DNA from: Symbiodinium natans
Lineage: Eukaryota > Sar > Dinophyceae > Suessiales > Symbiodiniaceae
Reading direction: 5' to 3'
Length of the DNA stretch: 64,000 nucleotides
Assembly: GCA_905221605.1 (NCBI GenBank)
Contig: CAJNDS010000539.1
Location: 53,157 to 117,156, forward strand
The stretch's first letter is position 1, and the number at the start of each line of letters is the position of its first letter. Of this stretch, positions 20,348 through 30,264 are shown piece by piece. A program made the position numbers and the translations under genes. The notes under the pieces are model-generated. The model was not told where the DNA came from. It worked only from the letters and a program-made list of their open reading frames with translations, and made no database searches.

Positions 20348-20706
20348 ATTATAATATTATCAGAATAAGGGTGCATTCTTTACTATAGTTCATACCATTA
20401 TCACGGGGCAGTAAAATAGGAAAAGGACGAAGAGAATACAATTAATTTACTGAACGACATGTATGAACAAAGTGAATCAGTGAATTAATGTATGAACGAA
20501 GTGCGGTTTCTCCTTGTCATGCATGCGTTACTGCCTCATTCATAGTGCCCCTTTAATAGTATTATTTTCATGCAAACTTGTGCGCGATTACAATGATACT
20601 ATATATTAGGGGCACGAATGAACGCAGTAAAACCACCATTGACAAGTTACCGCATTCAAGGACACATTAAAAGCCCCTACAACTATACTACTACGGGCCA
20701 GTTCAC
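20348..20706. mobile_element. AT-rich palindromic insertion, possibly MITE-like
   Basis: About 360 bp present after copy A but absent after copy B; copy B has about 42 unrelated bases at the same place, then homology resumes at GGGTTCAGGG. It holds an imperfect inverted repeat of about 35 bp (about 20529-20564 against 20598-20633, cores TAGTGCCCC and GGGGCAC) and repeated ATGTATGAAC words. It encodes nothing obvious. The non-autonomous element call is inference; no clean terminal repeats or target duplication are visible. Confidence 0.4.
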
Positions 20707-20759
20707 TGGGGTTCAGGGTGGAAAATGGAGAAACAACCTGAATAAAAGGGTGTAATTAT

Positions 20760-21451
20760 GAGGAAGATTCCGAAGAGGAGGATTTCGAAGATGACCAGGA
20801 CACCGCAACACTGCACTCAAACCGTGATCTTAAGCTTTCGAGACATCGTATTTCATCCCGCCCGACTCGACTAGACACCTATAGAAGACCATGCAGCGCT
20901 TTCGGCGGCATACTCAATGAAGGAATGGCTTGTTGAAGCATACCAGGTCGGCAGTTAAAGACCGATTCTCTCCTGCTTTTCAGTTTCGTGTTTCGTGTCA
21001 GATGGTGGATGTGAGTCCAGCTCGCACCCGTGGGCAGAGTGAGAGCCTGGCGGCGGCCCCAAGCCCACAGTCCAGACGGCTCCATCTGTTTTAGCGTGTT
21101 TCAATCACAGGCATGCAGCAATTATCCACGCAGACACCGAGGGCTTCGGGCCGGTGGCTTCACGCACATCCAGGACATCTCGAGGCAGTGCGAGCGAGGC
21201 AGCCCAAGACCGTTCCCTTTTGATGCTGGTGTGCTGAAAGCCTACGTAGCAAAGCAAGTATCTACTGGCCTTTCGCCTCTCCACCTTCCTTGCATGCCCC
21301 TCCTCTGACCTCCCAACCAAAGGCCTGACGCTTCCTTTCCGAGCAAGCAAATCCAGGGGGCGGCCGAGGGGAGGGAAGCTAAAACGCACACCTTCGTTGG
21401 CAAAAACTTACTTTGAAGGTTTGCACTTGCTTTCTCCGGTGGAGTTGTGCT
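20760..21451. repeat. segmental duplication, copy B
   Basis: 692 bp matching 19670-20347. The short downstream sequence (21495-21546) also matches the 54 bp just upstream of copy B (20707-20760), so the ancestral unit was longer and the arrangement is a tandem duplication. Confidence 0.95.
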
Positions 21452-22154
21452 CGGAACTTGGTGTTGAGATTCGCTGATCTAGGTGTCCTCGATGGGTTCA
21501 GGGTTGGAGAATGGAGAAACAACCTGAAAAAAAGGGTGTAACTATGGTCCTAGCCATCCTATGCCTGACCATATCTTTGGGGGGCAGGGAGAAAGTCCTT
21601 TCAAGAAAGGTTGGGTGTCGTCAGCATGCCAGGGCAAGCGACCGACGAGTCCTACAATCACGGAGTGAGCTGTCAAGGGCCAGGATTTTCCTGCGCGTAC
21701 CTTGGGGCTGCCGCTGGAAATGTGTGTGTGTGGATTATGTTGCTATAGGCTGTATTAGACTGCAAAAGACACCGGCGAGATGTGGCGACGATCAGCGCGC
21801 ACGATGCAAAACACTTGCGTGGTGTGCTGACTGAAGAGGGACGCCTGACATGCCACCGCGATGGAATGCAAGATTCGGTCTTTGCTTCCCTTCCTGTCGA
21901 TGAGACACGGAATGGTGGTGGTGTTCGGGTGTTCGCATAGGCACTAGCAGAGCCGCGAGAGTGCATCGTTTTTTTTGTACATATCCCCACTCGCACGGAC
22001 CCATCCCATCGCACAGCCCAAGCAACCAAAAATAGCACGAGGCTTGAATCTACTCGTGGGGCTCTAGATGGATCTGTGGGACCATGAGTTTCTGCTGAAA
22101 ATGTCCAGCAGACTGCTATGCTCATGGCGTTAATGCCAGCCCATTCGAGGCCAG

Positions 22155-22337
22155 ATGGCTGTAGAGGCAAAAAAAGCATTCACAAGGGCTGCTGGCAATC
22201 ATGGGCATCACGGTATGACGCGAGTTAGCGACATGTTCACCTGCTTGTTAGTTCTGGGCAGATCTTCGGAGCTGCACACTGGCGCTTGCGCAGGCATACG
22301 TTTTCAGCTCCAACGAGATCTGAGTGACTTGAGATGA
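22155..22337 (+). CDS. candidate exon, hypothetical protein
   Basis: ATG 22155 to TGA 22335, 60 codons: MAVEAKKAFTRAAGNHGHHG, then MFTCLLVLGRSSELHTGACA. Just upstream a short frame (about 22068-22133) reads LWDHEFLLKMSSRLLCSWR. Possibly part of the same gene as the frame at 22401. Function unknown. Confidence 0.35.
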   Translation: MAVEAKKAFTRAAGNHGHHGMTRVSDMFTCLLVLGRSSELHTGACAGIRFQLQRDLSDLR

Positions 22338-22400
22338 TCTTGGTCCTAAGGTCCTGAGGTCCTGCCATGACGACAGCAAGGGACATGAGCTCCTGCTACC

Positions 22401-22940
22401 ATGAAATACCATGATTGCAATGAATATGTTGAGGGGAAGGAGGCTGAGGGTACTCCCGCACCCCTGCTGTCCTTAGATCTCTGCCTGCAGCAGGACGTCA
22501 ATGGAACAGTTATGTCAGATACGTTCGTTATGTTTCACATTGGTAAATACGAAGCGTGCCTGGTGGACTGGCAAGTGAGGTGGCATCCCTGGCGGTCACT
22601 CATGCCGCCTCCATGTGAAGAATCGTTCGCGAATGATGGGTTCGCAGTGTCTGTAGGTAGCAAGAGCTGCATAGCTACAAGGTTACATACCTTGCAACAG
22701 CCACGGATGGCTCTGCATGCTACTCTGAACCGACTTTCAGCAACGTCGATGAAACTGCCAGAATCTGAAGAGCAAGAAGTCCTTCAGTGCCCAATGTGCC
22801 ACAAGATGCGGAGCTGCGACAGTGCACCATGGCTGCTTTGCCAGCTGAGGCACGCAAGTGCTAGAGTTTCGGTTCTTCGTGAGCACCAGCCAAGACCTGT
22901 GCTTAAAAGGCCTCTGGAGGCACCCTTGCAGCTGGAATGA
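22401..22940 (+). CDS. candidate exon or ORF, 179-aa hypothetical protein
   Basis: ATG 22401 to TGA 22938 with coding bias over its full length. Segments include SLDLCLQQDVNGTVMSDTFV, MFHIGKYEACLVDWQVRWHP and a Cys-pair motif LQCPMCHKMRSCDSAPWLLC that could bind zinc. No family recognised. The length without a stop is near the limit of chance for this window, but codon bias supports it. Confidence 0.45.
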   Translation: MKYHDCNEYVEGKEAEGTPAPLLSLDLCLQQDVNGTVMSDTFVMFHIGKYEACLVDWQVRWHPWRSLMPPPCEESFANDGFAVSVGSKSCIATRLHTLQQPRMALHATLNRLSATSMKLPESEEQEVLQCPMCHKMRSCDSAPWLLCQLRHASARVSVLREHQPRPVLKRPLEAPLQLE

Positions 22941-23182
22941 TCTAGGTGATGTGCTCATAACAGGTAAGGGTCGTGCGCAGCTGCTGAAGTAGCCAGGAAT
23001 GGAAGGACAAGGAGGCATATGCTGAGTGTACAAAGACGCCTCAATCATGCATGAGATCAGGCTCTCTTTCGTAACTTGAAGCCGCAGTAAAGGTCTCAGA
23101 GGTCTCCTGTATAGGCGTGCGCAGCGATCAAGGATGCGAGAGCGGACTTTGATCGGTGGGGGCGTCTGGGGTGAAAGTCTGA

Positions 23183-23908
23183 GTGGCGATGTATGCGGCC
23201 GGGGCGCCAAGTATATCAAGAATAAAAGCAGTCTATAAACGCGACCAGGAAAGGAAGAACATGACCGGTCAGCGCCTCATGTGTCATGGCGCCAGCTTCT
23301 GTCCAGGCACAGCGGCTTGCCAGCCGCGCACTGCGGCCCTGGCTGGCACGAGCTGCGCGCCGCCCAATGCCACGGGGCCGGCCTGGAAGGCCCCGGATGC
23401 CAACTCAGCCCCCAACTCAACCCTGCAAGATATGGACAGCCGGTTGTCGAAAGATCGAATCGAAAGAGGGAATAGAGGGATCGAAGAGCACGGGCGGCAC
23501 ACATCAGCGTACGCAGTCGGGAGCACATCATCAGACCTCAAACGAATATTGCTGTCCAAGGCCAGGTGCGCCAGAACTTCAATTCGAACTGCAGTGCCTG
23601 AACTGCAACCAAGGGCACTCCGGTACGCTCTCCGTCAAGTCTCTTCAGCAGTCGTAGTTGGCAGACGGAGTGAGGAACATGATGGGTTAGACTTGGATAG
23701 GCTTGGACATGTCAAACTGGCTGAACACATCCACCGGACGGTGTGCTGGTGGGGACAGCAGTTGTCCTCGTCCTGCAGGCCCAAGCCATTGCAGGAGCAC
23801 GGCTGTACGGGCAAATCATTCTCCGAGGAGGTGGCAAGCGGTACGAGGACGGTGGACTTGCATAGCATGTATCTGTGTTGCTCTTCAGGCCTCATACAGC
23901 ACTGGTGA
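23183..23908 (+). CDS. candidate ORF, 241-codon hypothetical protein
   Basis: Longest unnamed + frame in the left half. The middle (GASFCPGTAACQPRTAALAG; TGPAWKAPDANSAPNSTLQD; SRLSKDRIERGNRGIEEHGR) has extremely G/C-rich third positions; then VVVGRRSEEHDGLDLDRLGH. An overlapping + frame (23286-23657) ends in a Cys-pair segment LQCLNCNQGHSG, so splicing within the region is possible. Family unknown. Confidence 0.4.
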   Translation: MAMYAAGAPSISRIKAVYKRDQERKNMTGQRLMCHGASFCPGTAACQPRTAALAGTSCAPPNATGPAWKAPDANSAPNSTLQDMDSRLSKDRIERGNRGIEEHGRHTSAYAVGSTSSDLKRILLSKARCARTSIRTAVPELQPRALRYALRQVSSAVVVGRRSEEHDGLDLDRLGHVKLAEHIHRTVCWWGQQLSSSCRPKPLQEHGCTGKSFSEEVASGTRTVDLHSMYLCCSSGLIQHW

Positions 23909-24479
23909 CACTGGTGTTGATGGCGTCCGAGCCACCTCTTGTGCCACGTATGGGTACTGTAGCATTGCTGTTTGACTCCATGATTTTTGCTCCGTTCCAG
24001 AGCTAGTGCTTCTTTCTAAGCTTGAGACTCGAGCCGGAATCCGCAGGTGTTCACATGGCCAGGACACTTTGCTGCAGGAGATGCCGCTGCTTGTTGGGGG
24101 AGGGCTAGGCAGGAAGACCTAAAGAACCTCCGTACTGCGCCGCGCAATTCTTGTCACTAGCTGGCGTGGCCGCCTGTTGGCATCCACTAAGATGCTTCGA
24201 GAGTTCAGCAATACCAAGGCCGCTGCTGAAGAGGCTGCAAGCGCGCAGCGAGCTGCCTCACTGCACGCATTGCGCCGCGGAGAAGTGGCGCCGGGCGCGC
24301 CTTTGCTCATGGTATGACTCGCTTGGCCTTTGGTATGGCAGATGCATAACGCTTAAAATCTAGTGAAAGTTCAAGCTTGCAAAGAGAAAGTTGAATTGAA
24401 TAGTAATTCGGAGGCGGCAATGATGGTGCAATGCATCCTCATACTCCTCGACTTGTCCTCTTGAAAGAATGAGTGTGCT

Positions 24480-24842
24480 TTGAACGAGTCTGATGCTATA
24501 GTGGACACTGGTCAGCTCATCAATGCTGCAAACTCACATGTGAGACAGTCGAGGCCGTACTCTCCACCTACTTCATCCTTGTGCGTCACGGCAAGTTCTG
24601 TCCTTGGCATGAGTTCTCGCTTGTTTGTGGGACACAAGCGGCTGTCAGAGTCACGTCCATTTCCAAGGGTGTGTCGCCGGGTTCGTGAACCCCATGTCAA
24701 ACCCTGTTTCAAGTTAAGCCGATCGACGTGCCGGCGTCGGGTGCATTGCCTCACTCAAAAGGTCCCTGGGTGCTGCGGAGGCTGCGGCGCTTTGGGATGC
24801 CCTCACGGAAATGCCTGCCAGGCCGAAGCATGGGAGCGTTGA
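24480..24842 (+). CDS. candidate exon, Cys-rich C-terminus
   Basis: Reads NESDAIVDTGQLINAANSHV, a basic middle, and ends VPGCCGGCGALGCPHGNACQ. Closed at TGA 24840. Function unknown. Confidence 0.3.
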   Translation: MNESDAIVDTGQLINAANSHVRQSRPYSPPTSSLCVTASSVLGMSSRLFVGHKRLSESRPFPRVCRRVREPHVKPCFKLSRSTCRRRVHCLTQKVPGCCGGCGALGCPHGNACQAEAWER

Positions 24843-25150
24843 TCGAGTCAGGAAAAGTACCAAAACAAGTCACCTCGACTGAGGCAATAAAGAAGCCCTA
24901 AGTCGGACACCTAAAAAGCCCAAGTCGAAAACCTAAAAGAAGCCCCCAGCTTGGGGCTTAGGTTTGTGGGTTAGGGTCCGTCCTGTTTTTCGAACTCCTT
25001 TTTCGACTCTGCTTGAACCCATGGAATCTGGGCCCTGTGCAGGGGCACCACGCCGCCACTGCTCAGGACCTGGGCTGTTCGAGTAGTTGGTTGACACTGC
25101 TCAGCTGAAGCGTTCGGCAGTTTTCGGCAGCTCTAACGTGAGTAAACCCT
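24843..25150. other. no gene seen; degenerate telomere-like words
   Basis: Contains repeated AAGCCCTAAGTCG, AAAAGCCCAAGTCG and CTTAGGTTTGTGGGTTAGGG words, with a small hairpin AAGCCCCCAGCTTGGGGCTT at about 24939. No convincing reading frame. Confidence 0.5.
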
Positions 25151-25316
25151 CGCTCGGTGTTTTTGTTGGCTCAACTTTGTTTTTGGGAGGGGTTGGGGTG
25201 CCTTGGGCTTTTCGCTGAGCTTGAAGCCTTAAAGCTTTCAATAATTGTCAATGCAAATGAGTCTTGGCATCCGGAGCCTCCAGGGGCCTTGAATAATTGT
25301 AAACGCTTGCGTGCGC

Positions 25317-25472
25317 CGCCTCGGCAGCCGGGCCGGCCCCAGGACAGGAAAGGACAGGAAAGGAGGAAAGAGGTTTCGCAAAAAAACGGGAGGAAGGGCA
25401 GCGGGGTTAAAGGGGGGGGGGTGGGAGGGGGGGTGGAGGGGGCCAGACGCTTCTCGGCAGGAAGCCGAGGCG
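25317..25472. mobile_element. GC-rich element with inverted ends, copy 1
   Basis: Starts CGCCTCGGCAGCCGGGCCGG and ends GCCGAGGCG, the reverse complement of its first nine bases. It matches the element at 26874-27044 at both ends. The interior is G-rich and non-coding. No target-site duplication is visible at these boundaries. Non-autonomous element status is inference. Confidence 0.45.
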
Positions 25473-25668
25473 AATTCTGGGTCTTGAACACGGGTGGATT
25501 TAGGGCTATCGTAAACTACCCCCCCGTTTCAGATGTCAGGGTCTTACGAATGGTTGCGAATCAAGGCCTGAAGCTTGGAATGGTAAGGGGCCTTGAAGGT
25601 TGAAGGCTTTGAGTTTCAGAGCCAGTATTGAGCTTGCTCAACCTGATAAAAAAAGAAATTGCGAGAAC

Positions 25669-25681
25669 GGGGGGGGGGGGG
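25669..25681. repeat. poly-G tract
   Basis: Run of 13 G. Confidence 0.9.
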
Positions 25682-26058
25682 TCAAAAAACAGTAACGATT
25701 GACCAGTAGCCACATGCCTCTGCTGTACTGGCAAAGGCTCTCGGGACGAGAGCTGTGCGACACACTCTTCGTCCTCGCCTCTGCGCGCCGTTTCAATCGA
25801 CACACGGACATTGCCCACGAGGCGGCCGCAAACCCCAGTCATGATGATTCTTTACATGCACCAGCTGTTCCATGATCGGCTGGTGGTCCTAGCGGCTCAT
25901 ACCTCCAGGTTGCGAGGACTTTGTGCTCCCACTACGAGGAGTACCTCTCTGAGTTGCAGCTGTGGCCTCAAACGCTTCCGCTTGTAAGTGTACCTTGGCC
26001 GGAATCAAGGGCCTGAAGGAGATGCATAGTCCTGCCTTCACAGGGGGCAGATTGGTTT

Positions 26059-26289
26059 ATGTCCGTTTGCTCGGCAACCAAGGAATTCTTGGCCTGGCAT
26101 TGCGGAAGCTTGGGCGCGAATGAGAAAGCACGAGGTGATGCAGCTTGTGCAATCCACGTCAGTCCACCAAGTGCACAGACGTTCAGTCCAAGGAGACTCG
26201 CGATTGTTGAGCAACTTCTTGCGGACGGTGCTGGTGCCATTTTGGCGCAAGCATGCGGACACTGCCGCAAGCCCGCCCTAGCACTGTGA
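26059..26289 (+). CDS. candidate exon, helical hypothetical segment
   Basis: Open to TGA 26287. The last third, SPRRLAIVEQLLADGAGAIL followed by AQACGHCRKP, resembles the second helix of an ankyrin-type repeat (LL-x-x-GA), but one partial repeat is not enough to assign the fold. It overlaps the start of the next frame. Confidence 0.3.
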   Translation: MSVCSATKEFLAWHCGSLGANEKARGDAACAIHVSPPSAQTFSPRRLAIVEQLLADGAGAILAQACGHCRKPALAL

Positions 26290-26708
26290 CATACTGTGAC
26301 GTTTCGTCTTGGATTGGAAATTCGAAGCCCTTCTTGAGCCTCTCAGGTGCAGGCAGTCCTTGTGCCCCACCACGCGCAAGCTGTGTCAGCGGCCTGCGCT
26401 CGCTGCGGAAGGCTTGTGAAGGGAAGTGCCTTGTGCTCGACACGTACTCTTGGCACTTTGCAATCGGCAGGGCCTTGCCGCATGACGTCCTGGAAACTGT
26501 CCGCAGCACATTGTGCAACTGGACCATTGCCAACGTTTCTCGGCTGGGCCCTCGCGGTACGGCAGGCGGGGGAGCGCTAGGCTTGCCAGTTTGTGCTCAA
26601 GGGAGATCAAAAGACGGCATACATGTCAACATAGCCTTTGCAATACAGTGGCGGGCTCATGATTCAGTCTCGGCGATCGAGGCATGGCGTTGGCATTGTC
26701 GAGAGTAG
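26253..26708 (+). CDS. candidate ORF, 151-aa hypothetical protein
   Basis: ATG 26253 to TAG 26706, with strong coding bias: LRSLRKACEGKCLVLDTYSW, HFAIGRALPHDVLETVRSTL, CNWTIANVSRL. The ATG lies one base after a segment (26230-26251) that matches 18 of 22 positions of the dinoflagellate spliced-leader consensus (from memory), as expected for a retroposed processed gene. The same bases also read as protein in the preceding frame, so the match may be chance. No family recognised. Confidence 0.4.
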   Translation: MRTLPQARPSTVTYCDVSSWIGNSKPFLSLSGAGSPCAPPRASCVSGLRSLRKACEGKCLVLDTYSWHFAIGRALPHDVLETVRSTLCNWTIANVSRLGPRGTAGGGALGLPVCAQGRSKDGIHVNIAFAIQWRAHDSVSAIEAWRWHCRE

Positions 26709-26873
26709 GACTGTGTGCTTTGTTGCTTGCAGTGGCTGCTCACATCGACCACTGCTTTTGAATACGGGCACAGTGTACAGGCATCAGAGTGGCATCAGTC
26801 ATCTCATGCCTCCTGCACCTAATTAGAAGTCCTCTCCATACCACGCTCCACTGGCTGTTTATCCGCGTCGCGC

Positions 26874-27044
26874 CGCCTCGGCAGCCGGGCCGGCCCAATG
26901 GGGGGGGTTTCAGGGCAGGGGCGGGTCAGCGGGGGTTCGGAGGGGGCGGGGGTCCTACGGGAAGGTTCAGATGAGGGGCCGGAAGGGCTGAGACCAGATC
27001 CTGGTCTGCTTGTTCTAGACGCCTCTCAGGCGCAAGCCGAGGCG
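26874..27044. mobile_element. GC-rich element with inverted ends, copy 2
   Basis: Begins CGCCTCGGCAGCCGGGCCGG like copy 1 and ends GCCGAGGCG; the last 30 bases (AGACGCCTCTCAGGCGCAAG and on) are also alignable to copy 1. The interior diverges in sequence but not in G-rich character. Confidence 0.45.
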
Positions 27045-27641
27045 AGTTACAGCAAGAATGGTCAGTCCGTCCCCTAAAGGTATACCTCCCTCTGCACAAC
27101 CCAGCCAACCTTCGCCAAGTCAAAGTGAACAGCTACGTTATGTATCAGTGGTAGATGCGCATGCCAAGCACGAAGGACCCGGCCTAGCTGGAGAGGAGCC
27201 CAGCCATTCCTTTGCATGGCGCTGATGTCTTAGTCGTCTCGGATTGACCAAACCTGGAGCACGGGAAGTGTGAGCTTGGCCACGCAATGTTATGACCTAT
27301 ATAGAGTCCAAATGCTGCAATGCGTAGAGAATTCTGTCGTGAAAGCTACTGTGCTCGGCAGTTGCTTGTCTCGAGCTGCTTCTGCAAAGCGCCATACAGT
27401 GTACAGCATGATTTAAGAGGTTTTCATGGGTCATTCACTGCGTTGCCTCGACAATGCCTAAGGGATCTTCTCTGGCGTGATCTTGTCTTCATTCTCAGCT
27501 AGCTGAACACATTAAACAGAGTAGAACGCGCATTCCATGGCACGAACATGAAGCAGGCATAGAGGTATAGCCATTGGCAACAGCGACCCAAAAAGGAAGC
27601 CAGCAGGAACCTCCCGAGTCAAAATCCAAAATCCGCAGCAA

Positions 27642-28058
27642 GTGAAGAACTGTTGTACTGTGCCGTTCTGGGGCAAAGGACACGAACGAGTTTTCAATTA
27701 TCTCAAATCACGTCGGCCCCTTTGTGGAGGATGCCAACGCGCAGTTGTTGACAATGTTGGTGCGCCGTGCCGGCCAGCTCTTGGAGGCAGCGTGTCTTGC
27801 GGCTTAAGTGCACGAAGCCACGAAGTCTCGGTGCAAGAGCCATGCCATGCACCTGAGGAGGCAGCTGAAGGTTCGAAAAGGATGCAGCGCCCGCCGGCTA
27901 TGGAAGAACACGTTATGACATATTTGAAAATTGGCATGCAGCGATCACAACGGCAAAAGATCGTGGAAGCGGGCAGCCCAGGTCGCTCGGATGACAAGGC
28001 TCCGGCCAAGGGTCTTTCAGTTTCTGGCCGCATTCGGCTAGCCCCTGTTTTTTCCTAG
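27642..28058 (+). CDS. candidate ORF, 138-aa hypothetical protein
   Basis: Frame to TAG 28056: NCCTVPFWGKGHERVFNYLK, RPLCGGCQRAVVDNVGAPCR, MEEHVMTYLKIGMQRSQRQK. The CGGC Cys pair and basic tail are visible features. The minus strand is also open with lower bias. Function unknown. Confidence 0.4.
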   Translation: MKNCCTVPFWGKGHERVFNYLKSRRPLCGGCQRAVVDNVGAPCRPALGGSVSCGLSARSHEVSVQEPCHAPEEAAEGSKRMQRPPAMEEHVMTYLKIGMQRSQRQKIVEAGSPGRSDDKAPAKGLSVSGRIRLAPVFS

Positions 28059-28182
28059 AGTTCTGACATGCAGGTCTTTTGGTGATCGGTCCGCTGGGTG
28101 CGTTCATGCTTACGTGAAATAGACTTTGTGGCGTTGCGGGTTCCTGGGGAGCAGGAGTTGATGTAGAGTTTTGCATATTGTG

Positions 28183-28215
28183 TATATATATATATATGTG
28201 TGTGTGTACATAGTT
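28183..28215. repeat. (TA)n(TG)n microsatellite
   Basis: Run of TATATA followed by TGTGTG. Confidence 0.85.
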
Positions 28216-28304
28216 TGTTTCGTTTATGCTTATTTATTATTTAGTCAGCAGGTCCTTTTGCACCTCAAAAAAAATCTGGCGCAGGTCCTCAAGCCGCTGA
28301 CGTC

Positions 28305-28728
28305 AGCTGCCTGTCAGCACACCTTGCCTTACAGTACCGTTGCTTCACAGATGCTCCTGATTCAAGACATACCGGCTTTTGAACAGGTGCAGTTCTTCCG
28401 CCCGGACTGGCTTGGCATGTTTCTGAGTGCATTGGCACGTGGCCGCGTCCGAAGCGAGGTGGAAACACTAAGGCTGGTTTCGGGCAGTTGGGCTGCAGTT
28501 TGCTGCGCAAGCAAACTTCGCAACTGCTCTTCACTTTTGCTTGGCGGCGACTTGGCCCCAGGCGCCTGCTGGAAGCACACCTCCTCCCGCGACAGCGCAG
28601 CCACTGAGATGGCATCAGCCTGCGGGATGGCTTTGGGACTTCCGGTCATCTTGCAAGTGCCACCCCGATCTCCCCTCATGAGATCCTGCAGCTTCAGCAC
28701 TGTGTTCTCTATAGGTCTAAGAGTCTAA
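28305..28728. CDS. candidate coding segment, strand undecided
   Basis: The plus frame reads QMLLIQDIPAFEQVQFFRPD, then WLGMFLSALARGRVRSEVET. The minus frame (28700-28362) reads SPPSKSEEQLRSLLAQQTAA, LPETSLSVSTSLRTRPRANA, with higher third-position G/C and a typical hydrophilic helix composition. I lean slightly to minus. No family recognised. Confidence 0.3.
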
Positions 28729-29097
28729 CAATGGGGCGTTCACATCAGCGTAGCGCATGCAGGGCGCATGCGTGTTCCCATTTGTGTACCCAGGTCTTGT
28801 GCGTAGTGGGACTGTGCTTAGAATGGTTGCGCCTCATGGTTTTGCTGGTGCTTCCCCTTGCGTTCCCTCATGCCTGATTCTTCACTCGGAGGGATGATCA
28901 GCCAAAGCTGCTTCGTAAAGACGTCGCAACCAAATTGGGGATCCGAGTCATTCCAGAGCATCCCCGCCCCCTTCAGAGCTCACAGGAATGGAGGGTTCAA
29001 AGGTTGCGTTGGTGTTGTGTTTTGCTGCTGTTGATCGGACTTGCCAAATCGGGTTCAGGTCGGGGGGCGGGGGCGGGGGGGCAGCTGCGGGTAGCTT

Positions 29098-29379
29098 TTG
29101 AGAATCAGAACCGGTACCCAAACAATGTTGAAACTAGCTTGCGGGGTTGTTTTTTCCAGGGGGAACTCCATAGATCCTTCTACTGTAAGTCTAGAAGTTC
29201 TCTGCCAATTCGGGCTGGGAGGCCGCCTGGCCTTCGAGCCGCAGAACCTGGCACTTGCTGCAAACGCGGTGTTGAAGTTGGACAGAAGTCAAGGGAGAGG
29301 GAGACCGGGAGAGATAAGAGAGGTGTTTTTTAAGGCTGGTCCAACATGTCAGGCGAGGGCGTTGCAGCATATGACTTAG
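29098..29379 (+). CDS. candidate exon, hypothetical protein
   Basis: The convincing part is 29190-29377: LEVLCQFGLGGRLAFEPQNL, ALAANAVLKLDRSQGRGRPG, EIREVFFKAG, ending at TAG. Function unknown. Confidence 0.35.
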   Translation: MRIRTGTQTMLKLACGVVFSRGNSIDPSTVSLEVLCQFGLGGRLAFEPQNLALAANAVLKLDRSQGRGRPGEIREVFFKAGPTCQARALQHMT

Positions 29380-29602
29380 CCATGAGCATGTTGTTGCAAG
29401 AGGGCCAAGCCCCTGTAACCCGTGTAACCCCTGCGCTTCCTTGCGCATTTGTTGTTTGCGCTTTGAGTGCACTGGCCATCGTCTGCACTCAGAATTGTTC
29501 GCAGGATCTCCTCCAGCTCCGCCTCTGCGGTCCAACCCCACTGGCAGCGCTGGCCCCAGAGGTGCGCCGCGCTTGAGCCTCAACTGCGGAATATGCTGCT
29601 GA

Positions 29603-29908
29603 ATGTGCTGGAACACTGGGCCTGAGGTTGAGGCATGTTGTAGGCATGTTGTAGGCAGAGGGGCGAGGGGATCACAGATGCTTCAGAGGGCCTGTCAAAG
29701 GGTCGAGTTGCCGCCTCTTCACGAGCAAACAGAACACGTTTGTGGCTCCTTTGCCCTTACAGTGTCCTACAGTGCATCCAGGTATAGCCATGGAAGGAGC
29801 GAGTGGGGCGCAATCCGTTGCTTCCCCGCACAAGCTTTGGGGAACATGGATTCGCTGTTTGGATCCGTTTGCATTGCCTATAAATATCAGCACATCCTCG
29901 AGACTTGA
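29603..29908 (+). CDS. candidate exon, hypothetical protein
   Basis: Reads QMLQRACQRVELPPLHEQTE, FALTVSYSASRYSHGRSEWG, then a hydrophobic, Tyr-containing end and TGA. A minus-strand frame (30058-29672) with a Cys-rich start (MWCRSCQRHFESCSSCLCKL) competes. No family recognised. Confidence 0.3.
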   Translation: MCWNTGPEVEACCRHVVGRGARGSQMLQRACQRVELPPLHEQTEHVCGSFALTVSYSASRYSHGRSEWGAIRCFPAQALGNMDSLFGSVCIAYKYQHILET

Positions 29909-30264
29909 GATTTGCGCATCGAGGCTTGCTTGTTGGCGCACGCCTTTGGCAGTGCTTTGCTGCTGCTTTCTGCGCCACCGGCCCCCGCCGATCTCGTGCA
30001 GCTTACACAGGCAGCTTGAACAACTTTCGAAATGTCTTTGGCAACTTCTGCACCACATTGGCAGCGCCCCAGGTCTATGAGAAAGTGCTTGGAGATCTTC
30101 TCAGCCAGATTGCAGATTTGCCCCTCCGGCATCTTGATTCAACTTGCTACTGGAATTGCGAAAACAGTGAACTGATCAGGGTCGGGCGGAGGCTAGCGGC
30201 TGTAAGGCTTCACAGCGCTGTCGTGGCCATTCCCCCTATCTTAGCAAGAACGGATAGAACATGA
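29905..30264 (+). CDS. candidate exon, hypothetical protein
   Basis: Strong from about 29995: YTGSLNNFRNVFGNFCTTLA, QVYEKVLGDLLSQIADLPLR, NCENSELIRVGRRLAAVRLH, ending at TGA 30262. Helical and well biased. Function unknown. Confidence 0.4.
   Translation: MRFAHRGLLVGARLWQCFAAAFCATGPRRSRAAYTGSLNNFRNVFGNFCTTLAAPQVYEKVLGDLLSQIADLPLRHLDSTCYWNCENSELIRVGRRLAAVRLHSAVVAIPPILARTDRT

Noticed and set aside
25161-25180. TTGGCTCAA as a truncated spliced-leader relict
   Set aside because: Only nine matching bases; expected by chance in a window of this size.
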